Positions 11,124 to 22,122 of a DNA stretch of 64,000 bases are shown in pieces (position 1 is the first letter of the stretch; the number at the start of each line of letters is the position of its first letter). Under the pieces are notes generated by a model. The model ran no database searches, had not been told where the DNA came from, and saw only the letters and a list, made by a program, of their open reading frames with translations. The DNA is from Tetradesmus obliquus (Eukaryota; Chlorophyta; Chlorophyceae; Sphaeropleales; Scenedesmaceae), in the NCBI GenBank assembly GCA_030272155.1, contig CP126199.1, positions 4,762,501-4,826,500 on the forward strand. The letters are read 5' to 3'. Both the position numbers and the translations under genes were made by a program.

Positions 11124-14100
11124 TCAGCCCCAGCGTACGATAGCGCCTGCCCATGTGAGCCCTGCACCAAACCCTGCCATCGCCAGCACATCTCCCGGCT
11201 TCACTTTGCCTGCCCGCACAGCTTCATCCAGCGCCAGGGGTATGCTGGCAGCGCTGGTGTTGCCGTACTCTGCCAGGTTGCTGACCACCTACAGCGCAAC
11301 GTGCAGCAGCAATAGCATCAGCATCAGCACAATCATCAGCAAACAGGCGAGAACAACAGAAAGGACCGATGCCCTATCGTTGTGCGTTGAGGTGTGTTGT
11401 GCACGTGAGTTCGCTGCACACATTTGTACGCTCCTGCTGCAACCCCGGCCCTGCAGAGCATACCCCAGCAGTCCTGCTGGCAGGCACAGTCACAGTCACA
11501 ACCCAGCATCCTTCTGCACTGCCTCCACACTGCATGTCTAATGCAGTTGCTACCTGCACGAACGCTCCAATGCACCCAACCACTCTACTGCCAGCCCCAG
11601 CTGCTATCCGACCCATCAGCACACCCCACAAACGACGCTAGCATCTCAAAGTGCCTGCTGCTGCAAACTTGCGCCTCCCAACTGCCGTGCCCGCAACCCC
11701 TGCACCCCTTGCTCACCCGCTCCGCTGGCAGCCCCAGCCGCTGTGCCGCTGCATCCAGGATGCGCCGGTAAAAAGGAACAAAGATTGCACAATGTTACAG
11801 ACAAACTTGCGCCCACCCATTACCCCCTGCCTGCAACCTCTACGATACATTGTGCTCACCCGCTCGGCTGGCAGCCCCAGCCGCTGCGCCGCTGCGTCCA
11901 GGATGCGCTGGTTGGCCTGGTGCATCACCAGCCAGTCAACATCATCCTTGGTGAGCTGCGCCTGCTTCAGCGCCGCATCGATGACAGCAGGCACGCTGCG
12001 CACTGCAAACTTGAACACGTCCTGGCCCGCCATGTGGACGTTGCCGTAGCTCGCGTCACTGCTGGCGCCCGCGTCCTGCAAGCACAACACGATTACAGGA
12101 GATGTGGCCGGTCAAACGCCGGTCAACGCTCGGTCAACAGGCAGCAAATTGCTTGACAGCTTCCGTGAAGCTTTCGCAACACCAGTCAGTGGCATAGACT
12201 GCTGATCAGGCCACGCTGTTGATGGATGGAGAGGCATGCTCTGCTGCAGCTGCATTGGCAACACTCCTGTGGCTGCTGCTGCACTCCAGCTTGCGCTGCT
12301 GCTGCTGCCACACACAAGTCCGCGGCTGCTGTTATGCGAGCTGCAAACCACAGCGCTGCCGCAGGTGCCGCGCACCCAGAAGAACTTGCTGCCGCAGCGG
12401 GTGTGCCAGTCAACAGTCAAACCTAAGTCAACCTGCCGCCGGAATGACAGCTGCAGCGCACCTGGAACGGCTTGCCGCCGCAGCCACTGTACATGTGAAC
12501 AGCCAAAGTTAGGTCAAACTGCTGGCACACAAACTTCAGCTATCAGCGCTGCGCCGCACCTGGAAGGGCTTGCCGCCGCAGCCGCTGTACATGTCAACAG
12601 TCAAAGCTACGTCAAACTGCTGGCACACCAATCATGGATTGACAGCGCTGCGCCGCACCTGGAAGGGCTTGCCGCCGCAGCCGCTGTACATTGCGTGCAG
12701 CGACTTCTGGCCGTTGCCGTCACTGTGCATGTCCAGGCCCAGCAGGCTGCAGGCCTCACCCTCGGGCGCTGCTGACACCAGCACGGCGCCGCAGCCGTCG
12801 CCGAAGAGGATGCAGGTGCCTGCGGCGCAGCAAGCAGCACAATGGTAAGGCGGCGGTGGCACATCTGAGTGATTTTTTTTGCAAGCTTGTTTGTGGTTGT
12901 GGTGTGTGGGTGGGCCGCAAGCTGACGCCTGTTGCTGTGAAGATGCACGTTAACTACTGGAGGATGGCAATGATCGTTGAAGTATCTAGGCTGCCCTGTG
13001 CCTGCTGCAATCCTAAGACGCATGATAGCTTCGCCGCCACATGGCGCTGCTGCTGAACATTGTATGAAAGGTCACAGCTCTGCTGTACATGATTGCAACG
13101 TCTTGCAGTTGCGCCCAAGCGCCTCACCCCTGTCCCTCCAGTCCACCACTCTGCTCATCGCGTCTGCACCGATGACCAGCACGTGCTTGGCTGTGCCGGT
13201 GCGCACAAACTGCGCTGCTGTGACCAGCGCCAGCACAAAGCCGCTGCATGCTGCTGTGAGGTCAAATGCGACTGCCTGCTTGGCGCCGATGGCTGCTTGT
13301 ACCTGCGCAGGGCATATAATTACATTACATTCACAAATTCAACTGACAACAACGTCTGGTTGCAGGCACACAAACAAGGCTACGAGACCTGCAAATGCTG
13401 GAGATACACATAAAAATTTGAATATTGCCTTGGCTGAGCCGGTTTTTAGTGTGGAGCGTTGCTGATGACATGCTGCCTCCGTGCTGCACCGCAAGTTGGC
13501 GGTACATTGCTGTCAAGTGCAGTGCAGCGCACGCTGTCAGCTGCTGATGGCATGCATGCGATCGACAAAAGAATGGCAGCTATCTCACACGTGTCTGCTG
13601 CAAGCTGTAATATGCCGATTTCCCGAAGCAGCTGTGTCAGGCGTAACCCACACTGCTGTACATCTGCATCTGCCGCTGCTCTGCAGCTGCACACAATGCT
13701 GCAGTACGTGTCCATATGCACTTCATTATTCAAGAAGGACACCCACCCACCTGGCATGCGCTGCCAAAGGCATCATCAGGTGTGCTGGTTGCCATGATCA
13801 CCATGTTGACGTCTGCTGCTGCAACATTGGCCATCTCCAGAGCTTTTTTGCACGCTTCTGCAGCGTGGCTTGCCATGCTCTCGCCTTCTGCTAGTACATG
13901 CCTCCTTTTGATGCCAGTGCGGGTGGAAATCCATTCATCATTTGTCTCCACGAACTTTTGCAGGTCTGTGTTACTAAGCACTGTCGCTGGCACGCTGCTA
14001 CCAACGCCAACCAACTTGGCTCCAACCAGTGCTTCGACTGCAACCCGTCTCTGCTGGCCAGCTGAGCTCTGTGAGCGGAGGGCTGGTCGCTGCGGGCAAT

Positions 14101-14203
14101 TGCTGCTTGTGAAGCATCGCCTGCTAGCGCTGCGCAGCGACTGGGAAGACGTTTTGTTGCTGTAAGTTTGCATATTGCTTCCGGATCCCCAATCAGGACA
14201 CAC
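11124..14203 (-). CDS. fabH: 3-oxoacyl-[acyl-carrier-protein] synthase III, plastid
   Basis: Catalyses the first condensation of plastid type II fatty acid synthesis, joining acetyl-CoA to malonyl-ACP. Exons in transcript order are 13751-14203, 13128-13302, 12659-12819, 11860-12075 and 11124-11288; phases agree throughout and give 389 residues, or 379 if the Met at 14173 is used. The latter start is preferred because it begins a Ser/Arg-rich transit-like peptide. Family signatures are [13 protein letters not shown] and [17 protein letters not shown] near the N-terminus, the catalytic Cys in AACSGF (residue 170 of the long form), [13 protein letters not shown], the catalytic His in MHQANQRI (315), and the catalytic Asn in YGNTSAAS (345), with the [16 protein letters not shown] end. 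All three catalytic residues are present, so the enzyme should be active. Two introns and the 3' flank carry copies of exon ends. It is divergent from the OPR-like gene to its right. Confidence 0.95.
11717..11768 (-). repeat. Intronic copy of KASIII exon 4 end and donor
   Basis: Minus strand encodes [17 protein letters not shown] followed by GTGAGC, copying the last 17 codons of exon 4 (true donor after 11860) 143 bp downstream in the intron. Differences are few and mainly synonymous. Confidence 0.85.
12370..12665 (-). repeat. Four tandem copies of KASIII exon 3 end and 5' splice site
   Basis: The segment encoding [11 protein letters not shown] followed by GTGCGG ends at 12659 (the real exon end), and again at 12560, 12462 and, degenerate, 12376. 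Spacing is 99, 98 and 86 bp. The intervening sequence (around CAAACTGCTGGCACACC on the plus strand) repeats too, so the unit is exon end plus the first 60-70 bp of intron. Confidence 0.9.
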
Positions 14204-14507
14204 CGCAGAACTTTAGGGTCTTCACCACATGCGGCGACTGGTTTTCAGGAGGGATCACTTGATAAACCAAACCAATTGTCAGAAAACATGCTGCTGTCAA
14301 AGATACAGAGTCAATGAGCATTTGTCAAAGCGCATAACGCCAACTCAACCCTCCCGTCAGCTGGTAACAAGCGTGCAACGTTCAAGAACCGTCGTTGCAG
14401 TAGAGCTTTTTGGGGCTGACTTAAAAACTTTGAACTTACGCCGCAGCTTGTACACGGCTGTCAGGCGACCAATGTTGCTGTAGCAGCAGTGCAGTAGCAC
14501 GCCATGT
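14204..14507. promoter_or_regulatory. Putative bidirectional promoter region
   Basis: About 300 bp separate the divergent starts of the ketoacyl synthase and the OPR-like gene. No TATA box or recognisable element is clear. The assignment rests on gene orientation only, and the plus-strand start is itself uncertain. Confidence 0.35.
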
Positions 14508-15952
14508 TTGGCTTCAATCCATCAGGGACACGTACGACTGTCATGTGTTGCTGAAACGATAAGGGTGATATTCTTAAACACATTACTGCCGGCTGCTATA
14601 ATGCTAGCACTTGCAGCAGCACAGCAGCAGCACTGCATGCAAGCAGCCATCAGGCTGTCAAAGCTGCTGGATGTTCCACCACAAATAGTGCAGAGCCTAC
14701 AAACTATTGCAGTTCCGTCAGGGTCATGTAAGGTGCGTCTGAATCACCTGCCTCTGCACACGCTCTGTGCATCTGCATGTGTGGCTGTTAGTAGAACAGT
14801 TCTTTGCTGTGCTCCTCCTCAACAGCAGCTCAACATCTGCTGCTGCCCACCCTCAGAACCCGCTGCTATGCCCTCCTGCATGATGCTTTCAGTGCTGGAG
14901 CGACGCCTCGTCATGTTCAGCGCCTGCTGAGAACTGCATCGCAGCAGCAGCAGCAGCGGCAGCAGCAGCGGCAGCAGCAGCTGCTGCAGAACCCTGCGGC
15001 AGCAGCAGCAGCCACCAGCAGCAGCAGCATTTGTGGTGCCAGCAACAGCAGCAGACACACAATAATCTGCTGCTGCCGCTGCTGCGCCCGTACAGCTGGC
15101 TGCAGCAGCTGCTTCGCGGTGATGGCAGCCCACATGTCTCTTGCAACAGCCTCCCACCCTTTCAAACACAGCACCATCAGCTGCAGCATGTGCATCTCTA
15201 CCACCCTGCTACACACAGAGCACGTGTGCTGACAGTGCGGCTGCAGCAGCAGCAGAGCTGGCAGGACCTGCAGCTGCTGTATGATGCAAGCGGGGGCGGG
15301 GCGCGGCTGAATGCCATCCACCTGGCGACTGTTCTGCAGCAGCTGTCAAAGCTAGCTCCCATGCCTGAGCTGGCTCCCAGCACAGACAGGCGGCGGCTCA
15401 AGGCGTTCTCAGCAGAGGTGTGAGAGTGATGTGCACTTGTATTTGTAAAACACTCAGCAGTAATGGATATGCATGCCTGTAGGTGGCTCTTGTGTCAGTG
15501 GAGCATGTTGTGATACGTGATGTGTGGTACAGTCGAAGAGCATGCGACTGGTGGCGGTGCGTCCTCTACATGTTGGAAGCTCATGAACAACCATGCGCTG
15601 TGTATGACATGTTGGATCCAACACGCTTGGGTTTCGCATGGCAACCAGACAGCACTGCCGTGGCCTGCAGGTGCTGCGCGTTTCACTGTGCTTGCTAGCT
15701 TGCAATGCACATGCCTGCTCTGTTGCTGCTGGGCACCCTGCCGCCGCTTACACATGCTTGCGCTGCTGCTCTGCTGCTTTGTTTTGCTGTGTCTCCTGCA
15801 GCTGCTGGCTGCTTGTCACAGCAAGCTGCGGCAGTTTGATGACAAGGGACTCGCAATACTCACAAACTGCCTGGTCAGGATTGGACATGGCATGAGTGGT
15901 AATCAGGCCTCCCTCTCCACCCAGACAAGAGGCAGCATGGCACTTCCTGCAG

Positions 15953-16003
<51 letters not shown>

Positions 16004-16566
16004 GTAGCAGCAGCAGCAGTCTGCTGGTTGACCTGCTGACTGCTGTGCTGAAGCAGCTGCCAACGGCAAGCAGCCACAGCTGCATCAGCCTGTGCACGTC
16101 CTTAGCCAGGCTACTGCAGCAGCAGCAGCAGCAGCAGCAGGTGTGGCCAGAGCTGCAGCAAAGTGAGCTGCTGCCGCAGCTGATGAAAGCCATGGCTTCT
16201 AGGTTACAGCTGCTAGCAGCTGCTGGACAGCTGCGAAGCGTAAGTGATGCATGCAGGGCAGCACTTGCTGCAGGGAAGCTGGCGAGAGACGCAAGAGATG
16301 TGAGTGCAGCAGCAGCGCCAGAGTGTGGCTTGCTGCTAGGTGAGGCTGAGCTGCTGCTGCAGCAGGCAGCACAGCAGGCAGCAGGTGCGCAGCTGGCAGC
16401 AGCAGATGCCTCGCTGCTGCTGTATGCACTTGCAAAGGCAAAGGTGCGGCCAGGGTGGCCAGCTGTGCAGAGATTGGTGCGGCAGTACACCCAGGCAGTA
16501 CAAGCTGCTGCTGAAACAGGCAGTACAGTAGGATTGAGCAGTAGAACCGGCAGCAGACATGGCAAG

Positions 16567-16603
<37 letters not shown>

Positions 16604-17262
16604 TGGATGAGGACGAGCTTGATGCAGAGCTCGGCCTGGCTCAGTCCCTGCCCAACACTGTGTGGGCAGCCTCCCGCCTGCTGGAGCTGCAAAAGGCTGT
16701 CTGGAAGGCTCAGCGCAAGCGGCCGCAGCATGAGCAGCTGATGCACAAGCTGCAGTGCTGCAGTGGCTCACTGGCAGAGCTGGGTACGGCGCTACCGCTG
16801 TGCAGTGCAGTGCTTCCTAGCATGAGCCCAGTGCAGCTGGCACGGCTGGCTGCTGGGCTGGCTAAGCTAGTCAGCATCAGCAGCGCGCAAGTCAATGCAG
16901 CAGCAGCAGCAGCAGAAGCAGCAGCAAAAACAGCTGCTGCTGCTGGATCTAGCTCTAGTTTCGAGGAGCCGAGCGCAGCCACCACGACACAGCAGCAGCA
17001 GCAGCCGGCAGCAGGAGGAGCAGCAGTACCGTCCCTAGCAGAGGTCAAAGCTGCAGCGAAGGGCCTTGCAGAACAGCTGGCAGCACCCAGCCTGAAGCAG
17101 CTGCTAAAGCAGCATGTGGCCAGGGTTGAGGGCTTACTGCCAATGATGCCTGTGGCGCAGCGGCTGCAGTTGGCAGATGCATACAGGCTGCTGGGGGTGC
17201 AGCTGCCGCGCAGTATGAGTTTGGTGTTTGACCGGGATGCAGCAGCAGCTGTAGCAGTGTGA
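14508..17262 (+). CDS. OPR/FASTK-like helical-repeat protein, probably organellar
   Basis: Main exons are 14893-15417 and 15802-17262, phase 0 (donor GTGTGAG, acceptor CTCCTGCAG). A phase-compatible first exon 14508-14732 is proposed, but the true 5' end is uncertain because 14893-15417 has no early ATG. The exon-2 end contains SWQDLQLLYDASGG..LNAIHLATVLQQLSKL, and the next exon begins LLAACHSKLRQFDDKGLAILTNCLVRIG; together these match the leucine-rich helical start typical of green-algal OPR and FAST-kinase-like RNA-binding proteins, which stabilise or process plastid and mitochondrial transcripts. Later helical pairs (LLLYALAKAKVRPGWPAVQRLVRQY, LPNTVWAASRLLELQKAVWK, LARLAAGLAKL) alternate with poly-Ser, poly-Gln and poly-Ala inserts. 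No C-terminal RAP domain is evident. Stop is TGA at 17262. The RNA target cannot be predicted. Confidence 0.75.
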
Positions 17263-17526
17263 AGTTCGCTGCATTGCCATGTAGTGTGTCAGGTCCGTCA
17301 AGTGGCTGAAAGCGCTTCTAGTTGTACATGGTCAGTGATTGACGTCACTGTCATAGTCCACTGTGTTGGCGCTTTCTTTCTGGGTAACCCTTCACCCCTT
17401 CAACCTCTCTGTTTCTTTTCCAAGCGTCTGTGTACTGCGTTTTTGAATTATCTCGAGATATGTCGTTCAGTGCAACGCGGTACATGTGCGTCGCATATGG
17501 ATCTCAGCAGCCTCTAAGTAACATGG

Positions 17527-17540
17527 TTACAACTGTTACA
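17527..17540 (-). terminator. Doubled TGTAA polyadenylation signal
   Basis: Two TGTAA pentamers on the minus strand (17540-17536 and 17531-17527) follow the acyltransferase stop by about 27-36 nt. TGTAA is the usual poly(A) signal in chlorophycean algae. They are unusually close to the stop, so another site further on may be used. Confidence 0.35.
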
Positions 17541-17566
17541 ACAGCAGCAGCTGGAGCAACATCAGC

Positions 17567-19238
17567 TCACAGCACCCGCTTCATGCCTGGGACGAGCCGC
17601 AGCAGCATGCCGATGACCCAGCTGCCACAGGCCGTTAGTAACGTAACTAACACACACTTCGCTGCCGGATGCCACGTCAGCAGCCCAGCCACCAATCCAA
17701 AAGCTGACAGCACTGGCACGTGCACCAGGTACACTGCATATGCTGCGCCAGACACTGCTGCGCCCAGTCGGCCCCCTTGCAGGTTCACCAGCTGCCTGAA
17801 ACACACCAGCATCGCCAGCCACATGCAAACTGCATAGAACTGCTCCCACACTGCGAACGCTGCTACATATGCAGTGCTGGGACCCCACTCGAGCTCGTGG
17901 CCGAAATTTGAACCCGGCATAACAGTCATAATAACAGCACCAGCTCCTGCAAGCGCCAGCGCTGCAACAGCAGCAGTGGCCCCAGCACTGTTTGGCAGGC
18001 GCCGTAGTGCATCAAACTTCCTTGCAAAGAACCCAAGCACAAATGCAACCAGGTATTGTGGCAGATATGCAGGCTGGAACTGGATGAATTGCACAACCCA
18101 CAAGCTTATTGGCAAGCCCAGAGGGATAAGCACTCCTACACGCACCAGCAAAGTCAGACCAGCAATGACAGCCGCAGTGGCAGCAGCGCCACATGCTGTT
18201 ACCGCCCATGAAAAGCCAGGTAGCTGCTGTAGTGAGTCAGCAGCTGCCACACACGCTGCTGGTTTAGCTGCACCACTGCCGCTGTCATCACTGTCTGATG
18301 TTTCAGCTTGCCTGCTGCGCAGCGCCTTGCTAAGTTTGGCAGCAGCATCACCAGCCATACGTACAACCGCATACACCACATCAAACACAAACAGCACAGC
18401 AATGAACCAGGCCGCGCCATGCCCTAGCCGAGTGAACTGCGTGGCATAGTAATACACAAACCCGCTGGCCGCCCCTTGCAGGCCAGCGGGCGCGTTTGAA
18501 CTGTGCCTCGCGATTTCAAACGCCAGGGGCTGCAGCAGGCAGTCATAGACCAGCAGTGGCAGCAGTAGCCGCAGGGTTCTGTCCATCAGAAAGCGCCCTG
18601 GCCCCTTGCGGTCATATGAGGGCCCACTGAAGTAGCCGCTGAGCAAAAACATCAGCCCCATGAACCATGACTGCAGGTTTCAAACAGGGTTCACAGGACA
18701 GAGCAGCAGGAGCAGACGTGTGTGTGAGCGGCAGCCACAGTTGCAGGATGGGCAACACAGGCGCAATTTGCCCGCTCAGCAGCAGCAGGAACACCTACTG
18801 ACAGCTGCCAGTGACACAGCTGCTGCCATGGTAGCTGCCATGGTTCTGAACTGCTTTAATTCCGCCGCTGTGCAAGTTTGTCCATGGATGAAATGCAGCA
18901 CACAGCGCAGCCAAACCAGCTACAACTTGCCGCTGACAGCAACTAGCAGCGCAGCAGCTAAAGCTGGTGTGCACAATGAGCTGCCTCCTCACCTGTATGA
19001 GCTGAGCCAATACGATGGCTGCTGTGCGCGTGCCGTCTGCTGGTGGCACATTGACAATGCCCAAGTACACTCCCGCGCAGTAGGTGTAGTCAAAGAACAG
19101 GTCATAGCAGTGGAACAGGATCACCAGGGTGATGATGAACGCCCGCAGCCAGTCGATGTAGTGCAAGCGCTGCTGCTGCTGCTGCTGCTGCTTGCAGGCA
19201 GTGCCAGATGTGTTGCCTGCTGAGCAAGCTGCTGGCAT
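17567..19238 (-). CDS. Acyltransferase-3 family integral membrane protein
   Basis: Two exons, 18993-19238 and 17567-18670, join in phase 0 (donor CAG|GTGAGG, acceptor CTGCAG) to give 449 residues. The first exon carries the family signature RLHYIDWLRAFIITLVILFHCYD, with the conserved DWLR and His in the first membrane segment; the second continues with FMGLMFLLSGYF and about nine further hydrophobic segments. This is the layout of the acyltransferase-3/MdoC/OafA family, which transfers acetyl, succinyl or longer acyl groups onto glycans or lipids across a membrane. A hydrophilic Ser/Asp-rich loop and a cytosolic-like insert (about residues 205-235) lie between segments. The last residues PGMKRVL precede the stop. 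The ATG at 19238 is the first in the frame and is followed by a short poly-Gln; an upstream exon is possible because an acceptor-like TTTCCTGCAG lies just before it. The acyl donor and acceptor are unknown. Confidence 0.88.
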
Positions 19239-21913
19239 GGTGATGACAACTGTGCCTGCAGGAAACAGACATCAGCAGCACGTTTTTAAGAGCTTTGGCG
19301 CTGTGCAGGACGACCTGAAAGTACGGCAGCTTCCCATGCTTTGCAGCCCTGATGTTCTGTGCTGTGGCCGCAGCGGCTGCGGAACAGTTGCCCCATGGGC
19401 GCCTCATGGCATGGCAAGCGCTGACTTGGGAAGCAGCTGTTCTCCTTCCTTCTGGGTCTGACAGTTTTTATTAAAAACCCACCAACATGCATATACACGT
19501 CTGCCAAAGGTCTCTAGGGGCTACTGAGAGCTGGTGGCCTGAGCAATTCAGTGCAGCTGTTGCACACGCAGTGCATGCTAGTGTCATGTGCAGAGCAAAC
19601 ACACAAGCTCGCAGCGCACCTATGTCGCTTCGTGATCCAGAGAAAGACATAGCCTGGTTACTTCTTGCTTTTCAGCTCCAGATCAATCGAATGGAGTGCT
19701 GTGGCAGGCCAAACAAAGCTCTGCAAAGATTGCGCTGTGTTACGAACCAAAAAGGGCGGACGCAAGATGAAAACACGCCAGACTGAACTGAAAACATGTG
19801 GGTAAACGTGTCAAGAAAATGCGCAGACTTTGAATGCCTGGCAGCGTGGCACGATGACGGTCACACATCCACACAGGACCGAGCCCAAAACTCGGTTGGG
19901 CTACTTATTTGGCTTGAGCGCTTCATACTACCCGTTTCAAACGCCAGCATTTCATTGACTTAATGTTTTTACTGCCGTTGATGTGCCATGCTTGGTGCTG
20001 CGAGGTTGAGCCATGAACGACGAGCAGTACGGGCCCAAACGCCCAAATGTCCTTCAATCAACCTGATCCTCCAAAGCAAGGCTGTGCAGGGGCTGCGTGA
20101 TGAAACCCTGTGCAGCTTTACAATGCAAAAAGCTGCAAAGTCGCGGCCTGATGGCACACCCGTGTAGTGGTTACAGGTCCAGTGCATGTATAAGAACGAA
20201 TTTACACATCCGCTGAGTCCTCACATGTGCCCAACCCTCCTGCAGCCCAGCAGTGACACTGCAGTGTGAAGAGTTGCCTCAACAAGTTGGCCATTGCAGT
20301 GTAACGAGTTGCACGCAATGACCACCAGCACACGCTGCAGCTGCAGCTGCAGCTGAGCCTAGGTTCAAAAAAACCCAGGTGGGCAGCCTGCCCCCGTTAG
20401 CCTGCACCCAAAATGCTGCTGTGCCTGCTCTGTCTGCTCCCGCAGAACAGCAGGCTGCCAACCAAGTGGTCAATGTCAACCAGGGCAGCTGATAGGTTAC
20501 TGCACTGGCACCAAAGCACGAGGATGTAGCAAAACAGGCAGTGCGCGTGCTGCGCTAGGGCGCACCTCTCACGCAGCGCACAAACCTCGCACCAAAGGAG
20601 CTGCAGGACATACGGCCACAGCCAAATCTCCCGTCCATGCAAGCACTCAGGCATCCTATCACACCAACTCCACCTCACATCTGCTGTTATACATCAACTT
20701 TGACTGATATACACTGTGCAGCAGGCCAAGCGTGCCTCCGCTTGCAGGAGACACACACTGCCCAACACCACACCACTACAGAGCAGCAGCTACCGCAGCA
20801 GCAGGCACATGAGAGCCGTGAAAGCTGCATGTCGCTGCTTTAGTGAGCTTCTCTGCAACTCTTCACAGAGCAGCAACAACAGCAGCAGCTGTGATCAGGC
20901 CCCAGGAGGTGCCGCCAGCAACACAGAGCCACACCACAAGTCAAACTACAAGTCAAACATAACTAACAGAGTGCCAGCAGCCCAGAACTGGAGCTGATTG
21001 TAGCCTCCAGACATGCGGGCACTCACAGAAGAGCGCATGTGCATGTCGGTGACTTGCGCTTTCGCAACACGGCACACACAACAGCCATCACCATAACGTC
21101 CAATCAACTACCAACGCTGAGGTTAGGTCCTAGTTTACATGATAAACCACAGCAGTAATACACAGCACGCATCAGGGCAAACCTCTTGCACTTTTGCCTC
21201 TACACAAACCACTTTGCCCTACGCCGGTGCGCTGCCGCCACCCGACCGCTCACATCAATAACACTATGCTGCATTTGCCATGCAGCACATACAGCAAATG
21301 CACCTATCAGCACCAGCTAGCCGCCAGCCAAATGCTCTCGGCAGCATTGCTGCTGCCCAAGCTCTTGGAACACAACCCTCATGCAACCACACCCTTCAAG
21401 CTCAACTGCTGATGGGCAGGCTAATGCACTGCAGCAGCAGCCCAGCCCATAGCAGCAACCCTCTGCTTCTCAACCCTGGCACCCCAGTTTGCCTCCCCTC
21501 ACAGCTTACAACACCATACATGCATATGCGTGCGGTGCCATACTAACAGCAAAATTGCTTGGGTATCAAAAGCATCACAGCCCCTCCAGAATACACAAGC
21601 ATCAACTGCAAGCCAGATCTTCAATCCTATGACAGGGCATAGGTGTTTGTCTGCTCTAGCAGGCCATTGACGGCCCACCAAATGCGTGAAAGCCACGCCT
21701 AGTGTACGTTGGCTCACACACATCGGACATGTTGCACAGAGCTGCTGTGCAGAGATGCTGCAGCATATGCCCACGCATCTGCATGGAACAGCCACTACCA
21801 TATAAGCAGGTCCTCCTGTCTAAGCGCAGTCAAAGACGAACCAGCACCTTGCGCTGTGACAGCAATGTTGCCCACATGTGCCTTCCTGCAGCATGCTTCA
21901 ATCAACAGCCACC
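19239..21913. other. Intergenic region, nothing recognised
   Basis: 2.7 kb between the start of the acyltransferase gene and the 3' end of the HNH gene, both minus strand. Many short frames occur but none has family signature or splice-linked neighbours. The sequence is rich in CA and CAG-like words. It must contain the acyltransferase promoter and the 3' untranslated region of the HNH gene. Confidence 0.4.
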
Positions 21914-22087
21914 TCACCGCACCCTGCCAGACTTGTTAGCCTTGGACGCAACCTTCGCCCCACCTGCCTTGCTAGCTACACCGCCCCCAGCTGCTGCTGC
22001 TGCTGCTGCCGCCGCCTTTGCTGCTTTTGACCCCGGGCCCGCAGGGTGCATCGTCACACTGACAAGATCCGAAGCTTCAAAGTCACC

Positions 22088-22122
<35 letters not shown>

